Positions 6,793 to 9,385 of a stretch of DNA of 9,385 bases are shown here, one piece after another. The notes under the pieces are model-generated. The model made no database searches. It was not told where the DNA came from and was given only the letters and a program-made list of their open reading frames with translations. Source of the stretch: Pelotomaculum sp. UBA5255. GTDB lineage: Bacteria; Bacillota; Desulfotomaculia; Desulfotomaculales; Pelotomaculaceae. The stretch is taken from assembly GCA_002408725.1 (NCBI GenBank), contig DHTR01000045.1, positions 1,708-11,092 on the forward strand, written 5' to 3'. Each line of letters begins with the position of its first letter. Position 1 is the first letter of the stretch. The translations under genes and the position numbers were made by a program.

Positions 6793-6824
6793 CCCATATC
6801 TGATAGCATAAGCCTAGAATTGGT

Positions 6825-6853
6825 TTGGCAAGGATGGCATTTTTTCTTATGAG
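6825..6853 (+). promoter_or_regulatory. Candidate promoter for ecsAB
   Basis: TTGGCA (6825-6830, five of six with TTGACA), a 17-bp spacer and TATGAG (6848-6853, four of six with TATAAT). If real, transcription would begin only a few bases before the ecsA ATG at 6868, leaving almost no leader; the GAGG ribosome-site candidate at 6851 would then be excluded. This conflict lowers confidence. Confidence 0.3.
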
Positions 6854-6867
6854 GACGTGGTAACTAA

Positions 6868-7590
6868 ATGAATGTATTGCAAGTAGAAATTGATCAGGCC
6901 GGTTATATTGAGAAAAAAGATGCCATTATTAATATCAATTTTTCCCTTAAAAGAGGTGGGTTGGCAGGTTTAATAGGCCCTAACGGCGCTGGTAAAAGTA
7001 CCACTATTAAGGCTATTGTCGGTCTCTTACCCAAGATGATAGGAAAAGTACAATTTTCGGGTCAACATAAAAATTTTGCCTATATTCCTGAGCAGCCGGT
7101 TCTTTATGAAGAACTAACTCTATGGGAACATTTAGAGTTAGTAGCAGCTGTCTATGAGATAGAAAGAAATGTTTTTTTGGAAAAAGGTCAGAACTTACTC
7201 AATATATTTCGTTTACAGAAAGTTAAGCACCACTTTCCAGCAACCTTTTCTAAGGGTATGCAGCAAAAAGTTATGATTATTATTGGATTATTAATTGAAC
7301 CGGATGTCTATATCATAGACGAGCCTTTCGTTGGACTTGACCCCCGTTCCACCATGGGGTTTTTGCGATTCTTAAATGAAGAAAGAAGGCGGGGGGCTGG
7401 GATACTTATCTCAACCCACCAATTAGATATGGCAGAAAGAATATGTGATTCCATCATTCTAATGGCCGACGGTCAATTGGTAGCTCAAGGAAACCTGGAT
7501 GAGATTCGATTGAAGTGTCAGTTGCCAGGGGCATCCCTATTTGATTGCTTTAATTCTATATTGGAGAACCAAGTTGATGTCACCAAGTAA
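6868..7590 (+). CDS. ecsA: ABC transporter ATP-binding protein, EcsA-like
   Basis: Cytoplasmic ATPase of 240 residues that powers the adjacent EcsB-type permease. In order it shows Walker A GPNGAGKST (38-46), the Q-loop glutamine in IPEQP (about 76), a variant signature FSKGMQQKV (127-135) in place of LSGGQ, Walker B VYIIDEP (147-153), the D-loop GLDPRST and the H-loop ISTH (about 181-184). The nucleotide-binding residues all look intact. Length agrees with EcsA of Bacillus (about 247). The stop overlaps the permease start by 14 bp, so the pair is translationally coupled. In B. subtilis, EcsAB loss affects secretion, competence, sporulation and RasP-dependent intramembrane proteolysis; the transported substrate is not settled. 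The ATG at 6868 has only a GAGG 13 bp upstream, a long spacing. Codon use is more AT-rich than in the leuA operon. Confidence 0.85.
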   Translation: MNVLQVEIDQAGYIEKKDAIININFSLKRGGLAGLIGPNGAGKSTTIKAIVGLLPKMIGKVQFSGQHKNFAYIPEQPVLYEELTLWEHLELVAAVYEIERNVFLEKGQNLLNIFRLQKVKHHFPATFSKGMQQKVMIIIGLLIEPDVYIIDEPFVGLDPRSTMGFLRFLNEERRRGAGILISTHQLDMAERICDSIILMADGQLVAQGNLDEIRLKCQLPGASLFDCFNSILENQVDVTK

Positions 7591-8824
7591 ACTATTCTAT
7601 AAACGGCTCACAGCTGAATTAAGGTTTAAGTTTAGTATTTGGAGAACCACTATTGACTGGACCGTGGCTTTATATATTGTCCTTCCTGCTATTGCTATGG
7701 GAATTAATCAATATCTTCTATGGTGGGAGAAACCTCCCATTTTTCTCAATTTACTGCCCGTAAGCCTACTTTTCGCGATCTGTTATTTATTTGCATGGTC
7801 GGGGTCGATCAGGATTTTTCTCCAGGAAGGGGATCAATTATTTTTATTAAACCAAAAACAGTGGCAAAAAAATATCATGAGATACGGTCTTATCTACTCC
7901 TATTGCCAAAACCTTCTTATAAGTGGGTTTTTCTTTGTAGTCTTGGCCCCCTTTATTCTTCAGCATTATCAATTTTCGTATATCCAGCTAGTGGCCCTTT
8001 TCTTAATAACTTTTCTGTCGAAAGTAGTTTTAGGGCTGGTTAAACAGCTTTTAGCCTTAAACTTTTACGATTGGCAGCAATTTGTTGTCATAGGGGGGAC
8101 GATGGTTTTGACAAGTTTACTTTTCATAACTTTGATTCCTCAGATCATCAATAATTCAAGAATGTTCTTGGCTGCTATCTTGCTTTTATTTATTTTTATC
8201 GGCCTGTTAAGTATGAAAAGGCTTAGCTGCACAAGCAGCTTTTTTGTGGATGTAGCGCGGGAGCAGAGTGAGAAACTGAAATACGCAAATTTCTTATTGA
8301 GTTTCTCTGGAGCAAATATTAAAAGGCCCAAAAGGCAAAGAAAACGACCTTGGCTTTTTACAAACTCAACTATCATCTTTAAAAAGCGTAATGCTGTTAA
8401 CGGATTGGTTGAACTATGCATTAAATCAACACTGAGAAACAGCCAGCGCTTACAACAGTATCTCTTGTTTGCATTCATTTGCGGTCTTGTCGTCTTGGAT
8501 GTTCAAGGCAGTTTAAAGTGTTTGATTTGGCTAGCCCTAGCCTTTGTTTTTGCTGGTTTTGTCGGTTCGTACTGGAAGGAAAGCTTGGACTCTGAGTTCA
8601 TTCAACTATTTTGCAATTGGAGGCCTGAGGACAAACATCTTGCCTTGCGGAAGTTTATGTTTATCATGACATCTCCTGCTTTTCTTTTGATTAGTCTAAT
8701 GGCGGGCTATCAAGCCTTTAACTGGCTGGGGGCTTTGCTTATTCCTCCAGTATGCATAGGTGTAGTCTTTTATATCTGTAAAATTGTTGCTTTTTACTTA
8801 ATTGCTGCAGCAAAGGGGCGATAG
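7577..8824 (+). CDS. ecsB: ABC transporter permease, EcsB-like
   Basis: Integral membrane protein of 415 residues from the ATG at 7577, close to the 408 of B. subtilis EcsB. The reading frame is open from an earlier ATG (7541), but 7577 follows GGAG (7563-7566) with good spacing and gives the family-like start MSPSKLFYKRLTAELRF. Hydrophobic segments lie near residues 28-46, 58-80, 108-130, 134-158, 168-190, 196-212, 295-330 (one or two), 364-382 and 386-411. A basic cytoplasmic loop (about 245-272, KRPKRQRKRP) splits the two halves, as in EcsB. It follows ecsA with a 14-bp overlap and forms the transporter with it. No lesions are seen. Beyond the stop, remnants of minus-strand genes begin, and no clear terminator was found. 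Confidence 0.83.
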   Translation: MSPSKLFYKRLTAELRFKFSIWRTTIDWTVALYIVLPAIAMGINQYLLWWEKPPIFLNLLPVSLLFAICYLFAWSGSIRIFLQEGDQLFLLNQKQWQKNIMRYGLIYSYCQNLLISGFFFVVLAPFILQHYQFSYIQLVALFLITFLSKVVLGLVKQLLALNFYDWQQFVVIGGTMVLTSLLFITLIPQIINNSRMFLAAILLLFIFIGLLSMKRLSCTSSFFVDVAREQSEKLKYANFLLSFSGANIKRPKRQRKRPWLFTNSTIIFKKRNAVNGLVELCIKSTLRNSQRLQQYLLFAFICGLVVLDVQGSLKCLIWLALAFVFAGFVGSYWKESLDSEFIQLFCNWRPEDKHLALRKFMFIMTSPAFLLISLMAGYQAFNWLGALLIPPVCIGVVFYICKIVAFYLIAAAKGR

Positions 8825-9027
8825 CAGTGGCTTGCTGTACCGACTGCCTTCCTAAACAAGGTGTGCTGCGTCCACAGGCTGTACCACTGATCTTGCAGGA
8901 TACTGATGTTTTGCAGGTAGTTAAAGGTTCCCATTATGGCTGGAAGTATTGGAAGTATGATGAAAGCAAGCCAGACCGGGCTGTGCCGCAGCTTCATCCT
9001 CTCCGCGCGAAGCGTTCTAAGAAACAT
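8794..9027 (-). pseudogene. Truncated ABC-2 permease of lantibiotic/bacitracin-immunity type (N-terminal fragment)
   Basis: ATG at 9027 with AAGGAG nine bases upstream starts MFLRTLRAERMKLRHSPVWL, then a hydrophobic segment (FIILPILPAIMGTF) and ISILQDQWYSLWTQHTLF. This opening is typical of about 240-250 residue permeases in peptide-antibiotic immunity transporters (LanE/LanG-like). After WTQHTLF (about 8856) the expected second membrane segment is gone. An unrelated tail continues to TAA at 8794 inside the 3' end of ecsB, 31 bp past its stop. About three quarters of the protein is missing, so it should not function. It directly follows the stop of the partner permease fragment, the usual operon order for such pairs. 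Confidence 0.72.
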
Positions 9028-9030
9028 GGT

Positions 9031-9240
9031 TCACATCTCCTTCCGTATAAACAGCGTGCGGCCTATCATATTGATCGCACAGAACATTATCGCTAAGGCG
9101 ATAAATCCCGTCCAGTCAATTGGTACATAGTAAAAATCAGTAATGCGCGTCGCTCTGTCCCAATCCATTCGGACAAACATCAACACACCGTAATACCCCC
9201 TAGGGAGAAGCCTTTCAAGGCTTTGTGGGAAGAACATCAT
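9031..9240 (-). pseudogene. C-terminal fragment of the partner ABC-2 permease
   Basis: From about 9240 to TGA 9031 the frame reads MMFFPQSLERLL, RGYYGVLMFVRMDWDRATRI, then TDFYYVPIDWTGFIALAIMF with a final membrane helix and the tail GRTLFIRKEM. This matches the C-terminal end of the first permease in lantibiotic-immunity ABC operons. The ATG-ATG at 9240 follows a T8 run and has an in-frame TGA shortly upstream, so the fragment has lost roughly the first two thirds of the gene. Its stop lies 3 bp before the next permease's ATG, with the next gene's ribosome site inside its last codons. Confidence 0.66.
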
Positions 9241-9258
9241 AAAAAAAACAGTTTGGCC

Positions 9259-9385
9259 TCATATTTTCTTCCTCATCTGTTCCCTGAAAGTGGTATAGCC
9301 CAGACCTTCCCAACTTCTTTTCGCTGGTAAGTTTTTCGATATAACGTTTAATTCGACATATGATATAGCATTTTCTTTAAAGAAA
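9259..9385 (-). pseudogene. Unidentified partial reading frame at right edge
   Basis: A minus-strand frame enters from the window edge, runs 41 residues (ENAISYVELN ... SWEGLGYTTFREQMRKKI) and ends at TGA 9261-9259, 18 bp before the permease fragment. The LGYTTFREQ ending faintly recalls the LGY-x-TP-x-E tail of IS3-type DDE transposases, which would explain the cut permease, but the conserved Pro is absent and the match is weak. It could equally be the end of an unrelated host gene. Being partial, its status as gene or pseudogene is open. Confidence 0.25.

Noticed and set aside
7541..7576. Earlier ATG for ecsB at 7541
   Set aside because: No ribosome site and a longer overlap with ecsA; the ATG at 7577 has GGAG and a family-like N-terminus.
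8827..9096. Plus-strand 89-residue frame after ecsB
   Set aside because: Shadow of the minus-strand permease fragments, whose protein sense is clear.

Overview
The window looks like chromosomal DNA from a spore-forming, Peptococcaceae-like Firmicute (Desulfotomaculum/Pelotomaculum type). The reasons are a leucine T-box leader, strong AAGGAGG ribosome sites, frequent GTG/TTG starts, tandem DUF881 genes and an EcsAB exporter. The genus is an inference from gene content.

Left part (1-3180, minus strand, visibly GC-rich): one transcription unit read right to left. A promoter (3151-3178) drives a T-box riboswitch with a CUC (Leu) specifier. It controls a 2-isopropylmalate-synthase-like gene (leuA, 1297-2832), followed closely by a thiamine-binding DUF77/MTH1187 protein (979-1284) and holA, the DNA polymerase III delta subunit (GTG start at 963, running off the left edge). 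The leuA product keeps the TIM-barrel metal motifs and the C-terminal regulatory domain, but has lost two histidine motifs normally conserved in the family.

Middle (3181-6675, minus strand): two paralogous membrane-anchored DUF881 proteins are separated by a roughly 74-nt palindromic repeat. Left of them lie two small broken reading frames, a membrane peptide and a lipoprotein-like frame, each interrupted at a homopolymer run. Right of them is a decayed BlaR1-tail-like secreted or extracytoplasmic protein with a truncated 5' end, a frameshift and an in-frame stop.

A perfect 29-bp direct repeat (6699-6727 and 6764-6792, 36 bp between copies) sits where the decayed gene is cut off. It may be the remnant of a mobile element end.

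Right part (6868-9385, visibly AT-rich): an intact ecsA-ecsB ABC transporter pair on the plus strand meets, tail to tail, remnants of a lantibiotic/bacitracin-immunity type permease pair on the minus strand. The upstream permease is represented only by its C-terminus and the downstream one only by its N-terminus. An unidentified partial frame reaches the right edge. Overall the window goes from a housekeeping operon on the left into an eroding accessory region on the right.
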